Shown here in pieces: positions 23,901 to 31,696 of a DNA stretch of 64,000 nucleotides. The stretch lies in NCBI RefSeq assembly GCF_028728205.1, contig NZ_JAQYUU010000007.1, positions 62,001 to 126,000 of the forward strand, given 5' to 3'. Origin of the DNA: Clostridium sp. 'White wine YQ' (lineage in GTDB: Bacteria > Bacillota > Clostridia > Clostridiales > Clostridiaceae). Position 1 is the stretch's first letter, and each line of letters starts with the position of its first letter. The notes beneath the pieces were generated by a model, which was given only the letters and a program-made list of their open reading frames with translations, did not search any database and was not told the DNA's origin. Position numbers and translations under genes: made by a program.

Positions 23901-25382
23901 AGCAGCTCTTCCACGTTTGTTATAAGTAACCTTAACATCGCTACCTACTGTATTTTTAATTCCTTGTAATATAGTTGTACCAGGAGTTATATTACCTGCA
24001 CTACCTTGCCAAGTTATTGTCCATCCACCTGATTGTAATCCTATATCATCTGCACTTTTTCCAGCTACAAGAATATTTTTCTTATTCTTTAACTGTCCTA
24101 CTATGTCATTATCATTCTTAAGTAAAACTAATGATTCTCTTACTGCTTGTCTTGCTACTTCTCTATTTTCTTTAGAACCTACTGTATTTAATAAGTCTCT
24201 TTGAGCATATGGATCTTCAAAAAGTCCCATTTCAAATTTAACAGTTAAAATTCTCTTTACTGCATCATCTATTCTTGTTTGTGGAACCTTACCCTCATTT
24301 ACTAATTCTTTTAAGCTTGTCATGAAACCTTTCCAATCATTAGGTTCCATAGCCATATCTATACCTGCATTAATAGCAACAGCTATCTTGTCTTTTTGAG
24401 TTGTAATTCCAGTTCCTGATATTTGTTTAATTCCTTCATAGTCAGAAATTACAATTCCCTTAAATCCTAAGTCTTGTTTTAATACCTTAGTTATTAAATC
24501 TGCATTTCCATGACACTTTACTCCATTTACACTATTATAAGAAACCATTACTGATCTTACTCCTGCATCTACTGCAGCCTTATATGGAGCAAGTAATTCA
24601 CCCTTTAATGCTTTTTGGAAATCTTCATCACTCATGACAACATTACCTTGGTTAGTTCCATTTTCTGTAAGACCTTCACCAATATAATGTTTTGCTGTAG
24701 CAATAACCTTATCATTTCTCTTAAGCGTTTTACTAGGATCTTCTCCTTGTAACCCTTTTATATATGCTTCACCCATTTTTGCTACAAGTTCTGAATTTTC
24801 CCCAAAAGTTTCGTAAGTTCTTCCCCATCTTTCATTATGAGGTATTCCAAGGGTTGGCGCGAATGCCCAGTTTACACCTGTTGCTCTTACTTCTTCAGCA
24901 ACTGCTTGTCCAACTTTTTGAACTAATGCAGCGTCTCCAGTAGAACCTAACCCAATATTGTGCGGAAATATAGTTGCTCCATAAACATTGTTATCTCCAT
25001 GTACCGCATCTACTCCATATAAAATAGGTATTTTTAACTCTGTTGAAGTTGCTGACTTTTGATATTCATCAATCATATCAGCCCAACCCACAGCAGTATT
25101 AGGTGTAGGCAATGATCCTCCACCACTTAAAACAGAACCTAGTTTATAGTTTTTTACATCTGCCGGTGTCGCTGTTTTTCTTTCGGCTTGTACCATCTGA
25201 CCAATCTTATCATCCAGTGTCATTTTTGACATTAGATCATTTACCCTATCTTCTACTGAAGCTCTTGGATTTAAATAAATATCAGCACTTTGTTCAGCTG
25301 CGTGAGCTTGAACGATATTACCCAAAAGCATCGTTGTTGCAAAAGTAGTAGTTAAAAATCTGGATAACCATCTCTTTAACAT
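17916..25382 (-). CDS. giant sortase-anchored GH3-GH30 bifunctional glycosidase
   Basis: The protein has 2,488 residues from ATG 25382 (GAAGGGGG upstream). Order by eye: signal peptide 1-29; GH3 beta-glucosidase about 35-640, nucleophile D314 in VISDYEG; CBM6-like domain about 645-770; GH30 domain about 790-1260, acid/base E1020 in LQNEPE and nucleophile E1121 in NLTERAV; two more CBM6-like domains about 1270-1525; two Ig-like domains; two further CBM6-like domains; three DUF5011-like Ig domains; a Gly/Pro-rich linker; a last beta-rich domain; and LPKTG at 2452-2456, a hydrophobic helix and RRKK. It is therefore cell-wall anchored. GH30 members cleave beta-1,6-glucan or glucosides and GH3 trims beta-glucosides, so a branched beta-glucan is a likely substrate. 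It follows an SBP gene by 34 nt. Confidence 0.9.
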   Translation of the reverse strand: MLKRWLSRFLTTTFATTMLLGNIVQAHAAEQSADIYLNPRASVEDRVNDLMSKMTLDDKIGQMVQAERKTATPADVKNYKLGSVLSGGGSLPTPNTAVGWADMIDEYQKSATSTELKIPILYGVDAVHGDNNVYGATIFPHNIGLGSTGDAALVQKVGQAVAEEVRATGVNWAFAPTLGIPHNERWGRTYETFGENSELVAKMGEAYIKGLQGEDPSKTLKRNDKVIATAKHYIGEGLTENGTNQGNVVMSDEDFQKALKGELLAPYKAAVDAGVRSVMVSYNSVNGVKCHGNADLITKVLKQDLGFKGIVISDYEGIKQISGTGITTQKDKIAVAINAGIDMAMEPNDWKGFMTSLKELVNEGKVPQTRIDDAVKRILTVKFEMGLFEDPYAQRDLLNTVGSKENREVARQAVRESLVLLKNDNDIVGQLKNKKNILVAGKSADDIGLQSGGWTITWQGSAGNITPGTTILQGIKNTVGSDVKVTYNKRGRAAADNDVAVVVIGETPYAETDGDRTPDKLTLDSDDLLTLKNIKETNPNLPVVAVLVTGRPITIADQVQDFDGLVEAWLPGTEGQGVADVLFGGYDFTGKLTMTWPWYAEDITTKHDDGKALFNYGFGLKKGENKELPAKPEKQDKPSIPVPGKIETEAYSTQSGFQFENTQDVGGGQNAGYTDAGDWLDYYVNVAEDAKYEVEFRVASPGGSTGGVELLLGSKLLTKLDVPDTSNWQSWTSVKGTVNLKAGKQTLRFRAGSGNFNFNYMNFVKVGPYEAEPEDPPVTYNPQGQVIEKGAVDVYMSSSEESGSMSWYDSPKEISNKLSKKDNIDITSPDGQQATTINVDSSKTYQTFLGMGTSLEESSVNNIAKMSKEKRTEFLTNLLDPEKGAGMSLLRVTIGTPDFTAQDFYTYYDKVEDPSNPDWYNTTGKGFSIQKDIDYKIVDTIKEALAINPNVKLFASSWTPPGWMKLPTSNSKSYENNDLLLKGGTLNDDYIDDLAKYYVRYMEEYAKLGIPMYAMTLQNEPELEINYPSCKMTSEQERKLAIDIKAEVAKSSILKAKNVDPKVWAFDHNFSSSVNYVSPILNDSEGNAAVDGVAFHDYGGEPTAMTQVHNLFPSKSMNLTERAVWGTKGADRIAQYFRNYAESYTSWVTMLDSNIAPEQWTGTPDPTMLVQDANDRENYWATPEFYISGQFSKFIRPGAVRIDSNYGSADTVTNVAFKNTDGSIVMVVINQTNKDQKFKALSDGVQIGGVVPAKNVATYKWNPVQNISKVPSTILAKNFSAKNNANVVEDGADGSHVGGMSTGSWLDYTVDVNEPGLYNVKLLAASGTWTDGNGIEQNLIKGVKVTQGDVVLGETSITNAGWNNYKDNSTTVRFEKAGIQKIRLNITGAFDLRTIKFEKVKEIHNLPGRIEAEAFTNANGIVVENNAIGYLDKDDFVSYKVNVAEAGVYDLNMLISSGSADPEFDVYSNDTKLGTISLASTGDWANWKLTNASINLPAGEQTLKFVVKQGFNLDYFTVGSSIKLTSTDITENSLNGKVINVELSNGTFVDTLNNNNWVLSNLPAGVTYNVERIDATHAKITLSGERKVDFDLDKTVTVAMSAKELVGGDAKTYSITDDFVIVANNDAEELNTNANIAINTNEFIVTLNGGTFVQDKVNTITLSGDIITNGNVKLSSVEYIDSTHVKVNLTGWKTYYEDLILTVNVPAAAYSDSTSNTVLTTDVTCGKSNSLPTPNVIGDTAVTLTEANAFRTKGSLTSNVVSGNRVDYYLNVAEAGEYTLTYTGKNNASIANAIKVSKGSGINIAGNLVTYNLGNFYNSTNSFKDTITLEAGLQTLRFEAVNTGFTLNSIKIEKKAQPQVISGTLGDKSKIVADSFYKASNDKGYAIETKNNIKNIGCTVAGTYLDYSVNVAEAGKYKVNFNYATNVSGAVAVLQTGAGKELGRLPLTSTGDWGNFVDTTTPIYVTLDKGVQTIRVYVDGDGYNYRSLTFEPVKDSGAPELTGKDGAIEKGSNADLLKALSIVAIDDMDGDITSKVVIDSSKVDFNTVGEYEVKASVTDDSGNKTEKTFKLTIKEDGTAPVIEGHNAIIPVGSKFDPIADLGLKVTDNKDGNITTKAQITHVVDTSTDNVFRVKVSATDKAGNSSERIFIVRVISQGVIDTSDVTLTVGDSFDPLTGVKAYDLNGEDITSKIIIVSNDVDASKAGTYKVVYKITDRENTVITKERVVTVKDKPVDPGNGGGNNPGNGGNPTPGDNGSNPTTSIITDENGNKVVVVTKINNKDGKNIIVVPNGQKGLFVEISDIDSIKDGTGSLEIKNDSATITLPFSAIDKSLLTTGSKVVLNLTLEEGSDLTKHIKGLSRVFNFNLFVVNGDRKVQIHNFAKGEAEVSLNLSDSEVKSLNMNNIGVFYYNEATGKFELMDTRVDGNKVIFNTKHFSKFIIAEVSQSSNGVLPKTGSDINTNNIIFLGVIMLLSGAFLVTRRKKDLEA

Positions 25383-25416
25383 ATTCAATTTTCCCCCTTC
25401 ATTTTTTAACTTACAC

Positions 25417-26751
25417 CTATTTATTATTTTTTTCTTTAGTTACTTCCTGATCCATTTGCGATAAAAAATTGTCCGGTGATATAATTCCTGCAGCTAATTC
25501 ATAGGACAACTCTTCACTTACTGTCTTAAAATCCGGCGTCATACTATCATGCCAGGATGTTCCACTTATAGAAGTTGAATTGCTTAATATTTTTGCTAGT
25601 TCTTTCTGAAGTGGAGACTCTTTAAAGTCTATTTCGCCTTGATATCTTTGGGCAGGAACAATTAATCCCATTTCCAATCCATTTTTTGACCAATTATCAG
25701 CTCTCATCATATACTCTAGTAACTTCATAGCTTCATCTTTTACTGCAGATTTAGCTGAAATTGCATATCCACCTCCATTCCATGCTATCAAGCCTTTCTC
25801 TTCAGTATCATTTTTCTGAGGAAACTTAATAGCAGTTATATTCTTCTTGAATCTATCTGAAAGGGCAGGATTATTATACATTCCTAATTCCCAAGATCCC
25901 ATATAATACATAGCAGCCTTCTCTTGAGTAAATAAATTCATTGATAAGTTATAATCTTCTGATGTGGATAGGTTTATATCTCCATTTGCCTTCAAAAGTT
26001 CTTGTAAATCTTCAGCCGCTTTTTTTAATATTTCATTTCCTGAAAACTTCACTTCACCATTAATTGCTTTATAAATAAGCGTTTGATTATTTCCTTCCAT
26101 TAGGACAAGTTCTTGATATAATAAGGCCATTGGCCATTTATCTTTCATATTCATAGCTATTGGATTAATGCCTGAATTTCTTAATTTTCTACATGAATCT
26201 ATTAGTTCCTCATAATTACCTGGGATTGGAAGATTCAATTTACTAAACACATCTTTATTACAATATAAGACCATATAATCTGTACTTTTGGGAATTCCAT
26301 AAAGCTTATCATTCATCTTAAAACCTTTTAAAGAATCTTCACTAAAATTATTTTCATAAAAGTAGTCTAAGTTTAACTCTGCTGCATATCCCCCTTGCAT
26401 TACAGGATTAAAAAAGGATGGTTGTCCCCAAACAAAAAATATATCAGGTAACTCATTACATATAGCATACGCTTTAAATCGCTGTTTATATGGTTCGTCT
26501 TGGTATGCTTCAACCTCAACTTTCACATTTGGATTTTCCTGCATATATCTATCTATAAGTATTTGCTCTAATTTTCCTTGTCCTGATGTTCTCTCAGGTA
26601 GATTGGAAAGAAATTTAATAGTTACTTCTTTACTTTCTTTTAACTTGTAATCTGATTTTTCTCTGTTATTTTCACATCCAACGAAACTAATAATGCCAAC
26701 GAAAATAAATAAGATTATATACTTAAATTTAAATCCAATTAATCTTTTCAT
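25417..26751 (-). CDS. sugar ABC-transporter substrate-binding lipoprotein without permeases
   Basis: This 444-residue family 1 extracellular binding protein has a lipoprotein signal (ISFVGC, C26) and a typical domain (ITVKFLSNLPERTSGQG-like opening, DIFFVWGQP, GGGYAISAKS). It is membrane-tethered and binds an oligosaccharide. No permease or ATPase genes are adjacent. It precedes the GH3-GH30 enzyme by 34 nt in the same operon and is divergent from a YesM/YesN-type two-component system. It may feed a transporter encoded elsewhere or deliver ligand to the sensor kinase. Start: AGGGAG 9 nt upstream. Confidence 0.88.
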   Translation of the reverse strand: MKRLIGFKFKYIILFIFVGIISFVGCENNREKSDYKLKESKEVTIKFLSNLPERTSGQGKLEQILIDRYMQENPNVKVEVEAYQDEPYKQRFKAYAICNELPDIFFVWGQPSFFNPVMQGGYAAELNLDYFYENNFSEDSLKGFKMNDKLYGIPKSTDYMVLYCNKDVFSKLNLPIPGNYEELIDSCRKLRNSGINPIAMNMKDKWPMALLYQELVLMEGNNQTLIYKAINGEVKFSGNEILKKAAEDLQELLKANGDINLSTSEDYNLSMNLFTQEKAAMYYMGSWELGMYNNPALSDRFKKNITAIKFPQKNDTEEKGLIAWNGGGYAISAKSAVKDEAMKLLEYMMRADNWSKNGLEMGLIVPAQRYQGEIDFKESPLQKELAKILSNSTSISGTSWHDSMTPDFKTVSEELSYELAAGIISPDNFLSQMDQEVTKEKNNK

Positions 26752-26868
26752 ATATGTATTCTCCCTACTTAAATTAGTAGTCTTTTAAAAGCTATCAAGT
26801 TTCTCTGACATTTATACTGCTAGAGTAATTATATAAACCTTTTCATTTAAATAATAGTATTCAAATTT

Positions 26869-26883
26869 ATGAAAATGGTCTCA
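26869..26883. promoter_or_regulatory. cre-like site in the SBP/kinase divergent region
   Basis: ATGAAAATGGTCTCA matches the WTGNAANCGNWNNCW CcpA consensus except for one base (T for C at position 8). It could link this locus to carbon catabolite control. Confidence 0.4.
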
Positions 26884-26977
26884 TTTTTTAGAAGTTTATA
26901 TTTTACCTCTTGTGGAAATATTTGAAATTTATTATTCTTTAATATAAAATTAATTTATATCTACTCGGAGGCTTTTT

Positions 26978-28798
26978 ATGTCTATGTTAAAACGTATATG
27001 TAGAAATTTTAATAAAATTTATATAAATATGACCCTTAAAAATAAATTGATTATATTTTTTATGACTATTATTTCTTTTATCTCACTAATTTTAGGGGGA
27101 TATTCATATTTAGTATCATCAAAGTCTCTAAAGGAACAAATGACTTCAGTTAATGTTAAAGATATAAAGCAAATAGGTTCTAATATAGATTTTCTGCAAA
27201 AAGATGTAATCGATTTATCAACTTTTATATGCTTAAATCCACTTGTCCAATCTTATGTAAAAACTGAAGAAGTTTCTAATGATAATCAAAACTTCACAAA
27301 GTATGGATTGGAACCATTAAATATACTCCTTGCTTCAAAAGACTATATTAGTTTTATGGCTATTTATGGTGATCTTGGAGCAAATTATTACTTAAGCAAA
27401 GATGGAAGTACAGGTCTAAAGCCCTATGACAAGTTTAAAGAAGACGATATATATAATCTTGCACATAAGATGAAGGGACAACCTGTTTGGTTTAAACTCA
27501 AAAGTGGAGATACTCCTTTTATATCTGATAATAAAAACAATAAAATTGCTATGGTTAGAACAATAATAGATACAAACACCCTTAAGGAATGTGGTCTTAT
27601 GGTTATTTGTATTAATTCTTCAACCATAGAGAATATGTATGCTCAAGAATTAAAGGTTTCTTCAAACAGTGTTTTAATTTTAGATAGCAATAATAACTTA
27701 ATTGCTCTAAATGACCCTTATAATGTAATGGATAGCCCAGAAAGCTTAAACTCTATTATTCCATATATCAAATCCGCTTCTGGATATAATACTGTAAAAC
27801 TTAAAGGTTCTAATTATATAGCTACTTTTGATAATATTACAAATAGCAATTGGAAGATAATTTCCCTTACACCGGAAAAAGAGATCTTTAAAAATCTACA
27901 CTCAATTATGGAGCTTACTTTTGGAGTAATTTTAGGATGCTTTATTATATCTTTTTTACTTTCAATATTTTTATCAACAAGATTAACTCTTCCATTAAAG
28001 GAATTATTAGCTTCAATGAGATTAGTTAAGAAAGGGAATTTCAAGGAAAAGGTTACCTTTAAGTATAAGGATGAATTTGGAATGTTAGTTTTGGAATATA
28101 ATGACATGATTGATAATATACAAACGTTAATTAACAGTGTATATAAATTGCAGCTTAAGGAAAAGGAAGCAGAACTTAAGGCCTTGCAAGCTCAGATTAA
28201 TCCTCATTTTTTATACAATACCTTAGACATGATTTTCTGGAAAGCTGAAAAATCTAAGCAAACTGAAATAAGTGATATGGTATATGCTCTTTCAAAACTA
28301 TTTAGAATAACTTTAAGCAATGGCAGAGAATTTATTTCAGTAAAAGAAGAAGCTGACTTTATTGAAAACTATCTTCTGCTTCAAGGAAAAAGATACAGAG
28401 ACAAGTTAAAATATAAAATCAATTTTTCTGATAAAATTCTTAATTACTCAATACCTAAGCTTATTATTCAACCGTTTGTTGAAAATTCAATAATACATGG
28501 TACTGAAGAAGATAATGATAGAAGTCTTATTATTATTTCTGGCGAATTAGTAGAAGATTTTATAGTATTTCAAATAATTGATAATGGTAAAGGTATGGAT
28601 AATAAAACTATAAACAATTTATTAAGCCTTGAGAGAATTGATGAATTAAGTACAAAAAATGGTTATGCAATAAGAAATGTTAATCAACGTTTATCACTTT
28701 ATTATGGTGATAACTATACTTTAATTATAACAAGCGAACTTAATTTAGGTACCACTGTTACAATTTCCATCCCACTCAACAAGAGTATTAATAAATAG
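26978..28798 (+). CDS. YesM-type sensor histidine kinase
   Basis: The product has 606 residues. Transmembrane segments near 25-47 and 308-332 flank an extracellular sensing domain of about 260 residues, followed by HAMP. The His_kinase domain QINPHFLYNTLD carries the phospho-acceptor H410, and the ATPase domain has FVENSIIHG and DNGKGM. This type usually senses extracellular oligosaccharides, directly or through a binding protein. Start: CGGAGG then ATG. The response regulator follows after 28 nt. Divergent transcription from the SBP and GH3-GH30 genes suggests they are its targets. Confidence 0.93.
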   Translation: MSMLKRICRNFNKIYINMTLKNKLIIFFMTIISFISLILGGYSYLVSSKSLKEQMTSVNVKDIKQIGSNIDFLQKDVIDLSTFICLNPLVQSYVKTEEVSNDNQNFTKYGLEPLNILLASKDYISFMAIYGDLGANYYLSKDGSTGLKPYDKFKEDDIYNLAHKMKGQPVWFKLKSGDTPFISDNKNNKIAMVRTIIDTNTLKECGLMVICINSSTIENMYAQELKVSSNSVLILDSNNNLIALNDPYNVMDSPESLNSIIPYIKSASGYNTVKLKGSNYIATFDNITNSNWKIISLTPEKEIFKNLHSIMELTFGVILGCFIISFLLSIFLSTRLTLPLKELLASMRLVKKGNFKEKVTFKYKDEFGMLVLEYNDMIDNIQTLINSVYKLQLKEKEAELKALQAQINPHFLYNTLDMIFWKAEKSKQTEISDMVYALSKLFRITLSNGREFISVKEEADFIENYLLLQGKRYRDKLKYKINFSDKILNYSIPKLIIQPFVENSIIHGTEEDNDRSLIIISGELVEDFIVFQIIDNGKGMDNKTINNLLSLERIDELSTKNGYAIRNVNQRLSLYYGDNYTLIITSELNLGTTVTISIPLNKSINK

Positions 28799-28826
28799 TA
28801 TATTTTATATAAGAGAGGTTTAATTT

Positions 28827-30422
28827 ATGTACAAGTTATTCTTAGCTGACGATGAGATAGATTTAATTGATGGAATAAAGTCTTTAATATCCTGGGAAGA
28901 TTATGATATAGAAGTAGTTGGAGAGGCTGATAATGGATTAGATGCATTGGATAGCATTATTAGCCTTAAGCCCGATATAATTATTATGGATATAAAAATG
29001 CCAAAAATGACTGGTCTAGAGGTTCTTGAAGAACTAACTAAAATAAAAATAAAATCAAAATGCATAATCTTAAGTGGATATGATGATTTTTCTTTTGCTA
29101 AAAAGGCTATTGAATTAAGTGCGTCAAATTATCTTTTAAAACCCTGTAAGCCATCTGAAATATTAGATGTTGTTTTGAATGTAAAGAAAACATTAGATTT
29201 TGAACGTTCAAAAGAAGCGCTGTTAAACGAAAACATCTTAACCCTTAAGGAAAAGTTATTTACAGAACTTATACTAGGTAATCACAATTATTCAAGCGAA
29301 AGTCTGCTATCAAAACTTAACCTGTATAATATTCAAAATGATTTTAATTATATTTTAGTACCAGTTATATCTTTAGATTATTCCTCAATGATTTATGATA
29401 TCTATAATGAAATAGATATCAACTCAATTAAAATTTCTATTAAAAATTTGATTTATAGTAGTCTAAGTAGTCTATTTACCATTGAATCATTGGATTATAA
29501 GGAATATATAGTACTAATTTTATTTATATCTGATAACTGCTACTCTTATGAGAAAATTAAACAATCATTACTAAGCTTAAAAGACTCTATAAAGGCTAAC
29601 CTTGGTTTCACAATAAGCATTGGAATAGGTGACCCTGTTACTGATTTAAAAGAAATTGATAAATGTTATAAAGAATCTTACCTTGCTATTAATTCAAAAT
29701 TCTATTTAGGTGATGACATATTAATTTCTATCCATGACGTAAAAGACTCAGAATCAAAACAAAGTTTCTACCCTGTTGAAGAAGAACTAGCTATAATAAA
29801 TGCCTTGAGAACTGGTGATAACTTAATTATTGACAAGTATATTGAATCTTTTTATTATTCATTATCAAAAGGTGGATTTCCTTTAAAAAATTATTTACAA
29901 GGGTCAACCTTATCACTATTAGGTAGCATTTATAAGTTTTGTATAGAAAATGATATTAATATTGACTTCGCCTCCACTAAAGATTTTTCACCTTTTCATA
30001 GAATATTAAAATGCCAAACCATAAATGAAATTAAGGATCAGGTAAAGTTAATCATAGATAAAATATTTAATGAATTTAATAAAAATCATAAAAACAATTC
30101 TTTAGTATCTGCTGCCATGAATTATATAATTAATAACTATAATAAAGATATATCTTTAGAAACTACTGCTAAGGTTATATATATAACCCCAACCTATCTC
30201 AGTCAATTATTTAAATTAGAAACAGGAGTAAATTTCTTAGAATTTCTTCACAGTTATAGAATTGAAAAATCTAAGGAACTCCTAAAAAACCGCACATTAA
30301 AAAATTATCAAGTGGCAAAGCTAGTTGGTTATAGTAATGAAAAGCACTTTTCTAAAACTTTCAAAAAATATACCGGCTTAACGCCTAAACAATTTAGAGA
30401 AAGTATATCAAATTTCATATAA
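28827..30422 (+). CDS. YesN-type response regulator, AraC family
   Basis: The 531-residue protein has a receiver domain at 1-120 with D8/D9, phospho-acceptor D55 in IIIMDIKMP and K107-type lysine in LLKPCKP. A middle helical region of the YesN type follows. The C-terminal AraC DNA-binding domain (about 430-530) contains two helix-turn-helices and ends TPKQFRES. It forms a two-gene operon with the upstream kinase and probably activates the divergent SBP-glycosidase operon. A terminator follows directly. Confidence 0.93.
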   Translation: MYKLFLADDEIDLIDGIKSLISWEDYDIEVVGEADNGLDALDSIISLKPDIIIMDIKMPKMTGLEVLEELTKIKIKSKCIILSGYDDFSFAKKAIELSASNYLLKPCKPSEILDVVLNVKKTLDFERSKEALLNENILTLKEKLFTELILGNHNYSSESLLSKLNLYNIQNDFNYILVPVISLDYSSMIYDIYNEIDINSIKISIKNLIYSSLSSLFTIESLDYKEYIVLILFISDNCYSYEKIKQSLLSLKDSIKANLGFTISIGIGDPVTDLKEIDKCYKESYLAINSKFYLGDDILISIHDVKDSESKQSFYPVEEELAIINALRTGDNLIIDKYIESFYYSLSKGGFPLKNYLQGSTLSLLGSIYKFCIENDINIDFASTKDFSPFHRILKCQTINEIKDQVKLIIDKIFNEFNKNHKNNSLVSAAMNYIINNYNKDISLETTAKVIYITPTYLSQLFKLETGVNFLEFLHSYRIEKSKELLKNRTLKNYQVAKLVGYSNEKHFSKTFKKYTGLTPKQFRESISNFI

Positions 30423-30424
30423 GC

Positions 30425-30455
30425 AAAAGCCTTAGGCTTTCACCTAAGGCTTTTT
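30425..30455. terminator. bidirectional terminator
   Basis: GCCTTAGG and CCTAAGGC enclose a 6-nt loop, with A and T runs on either side, between convergent genes. Confidence 0.85.
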
Positions 30456-31524
30456 ACAAATACCTTTTTAAGTTCTCTTTTTCTCCTATGGTATTAAATA
30501 AATGCTTTATTTCTTGATCTCTGCTTTTATCCATTACTAGTATTACATCACCAGCATCTACTATTACTAAATCTTTAATTCCAAACCCAATTATAAGGTT
30601 TTTATCATTTCCAAATACTGAACAATTTTCGCATTCCTCGAGAAAAACCCCATTAGTTATTGAGTTAGAATTTTGGTTATTAAGAAATCTACTCAGTGCT
30701 CCAAAGCTCCCTATATCATCCCAGAAGAACTCACCTTTTATCACATAGGCTCTTCTAGTTTTCTGCATTACTCCAAAATCTATTGATATTCCATCGATAA
30801 GTTTATATTGCTCCTTTATTACCTCTTCTTCATTTTCTTCTCCTAAACTTTTATATATTTCCATAAGAGATTTATACATTTTAGGAATATATTTTTCTAT
30901 TTCTCTTAGTATTACATCCGCTCTAAATATAAACATCCCAGAGTTCCATAGATAAGTTCCCTTAATTAAAAAATCCTTTGCTACCTCCAAGTTTGGTTTT
31001 TCAGTAAATCTAGCTACTTTATATGATGGAAAATTTCCTCCTATTCTCTCACCCATCTCTATATATCCGTATCCAGTCTCTGGTCTAGTTGGATCAATTC
31101 CTAAGGTTACTATACCTCTTCTTCTTTCTGCAATCTCTACTGCCTGCTCCAAAGTCTCAATATAGTTTTTTTCACCCTCAATATGATGATCTGATGGAAG
31201 AACTATCATAAGAGCATCCTTATCTTTTTTAAGGAGTTTAACGGCTGAAAGACCTATACAAGTGGCAGTTTCTTTATTTTCAGGTTCAAAAAATATATTT
31301 TCTTCCTTAAACCCTTCTAATTCCTCCCTTATTTTTGGGAGATAGTCCTTATTGGTCACTATATAAACATTGTCTTTTTCCACTAGTGGGTTTATTCTAT
31401 CAACAGTATTTTGTAAGAAGCTTTTGCTATTAACTACTTTAAGAAACTGCTTTGGATTTGCTCCTCTTGAAAGGGGGTAAAGCCTTGTCCCTTTTCCTCC
31501 GGCTAATATTAATGCGTATAACAA
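30454..31524 (-). CDS. manC: mannose-1-phosphate guanylyltransferase
   Basis: The enzyme makes GDP-mannose from GTP and mannose-1-phosphate for glycan synthesis. The nucleotidyltransferase motif is LILAGGKGTRLYPLS at the N-terminus; FTEKP and WNSGMF follow, then FWDDIGSF near the end of the catalytic domain. The length is 356 residues, matching the short form without the C-terminal isomerase domain. Start chosen: TTG at 31524 with GGAG 8 nt upstream, which gives the usual N-terminus (MLYALILAGG); a longer frame to 31593 has no ribosome site. No other glycan gene is adjacent. Confidence 0.88.
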   Translation of the reverse strand: MLYALILAGGKGTRLYPLSRGANPKQFLKVVNSKSFLQNTVDRINPLVEKDNVYIVTNKDYLPKIREELEGFKEENIFFEPENKETATCIGLSAVKLLKKDKDALMIVLPSDHHIEGEKNYIETLEQAVEIAERRRGIVTLGIDPTRPETGYGYIEMGERIGGNFPSYKVARFTEKPNLEVAKDFLIKGTYLWNSGMFIFRADVILREIEKYIPKMYKSLMEIYKSLGEENEEEVIKEQYKLIDGISIDFGVMQKTRRAYVIKGEFFWDDIGSFGALSRFLNNQNSNSITNGVFLEECENCSVFGNDKNLIIGFGIKDLVIVDAGDVILVMDKSRDQEIKHLFNTIGEKENLKRYL

Positions 31525-31696
31525 TGCCTTCACTCCATAAATTGTTATATAGTATTTTATGAAAAGCGTATTTTTTTTGTGATAAATTTCCATTTAGAAT
31601 AAAAATAAGATAAATATTCTTTTTTAATGTAAAATAATATAGTATAATTTCTATAGTCTTTATTTTTAGATAATTTTTTTCCATTAGGAGGAATTT

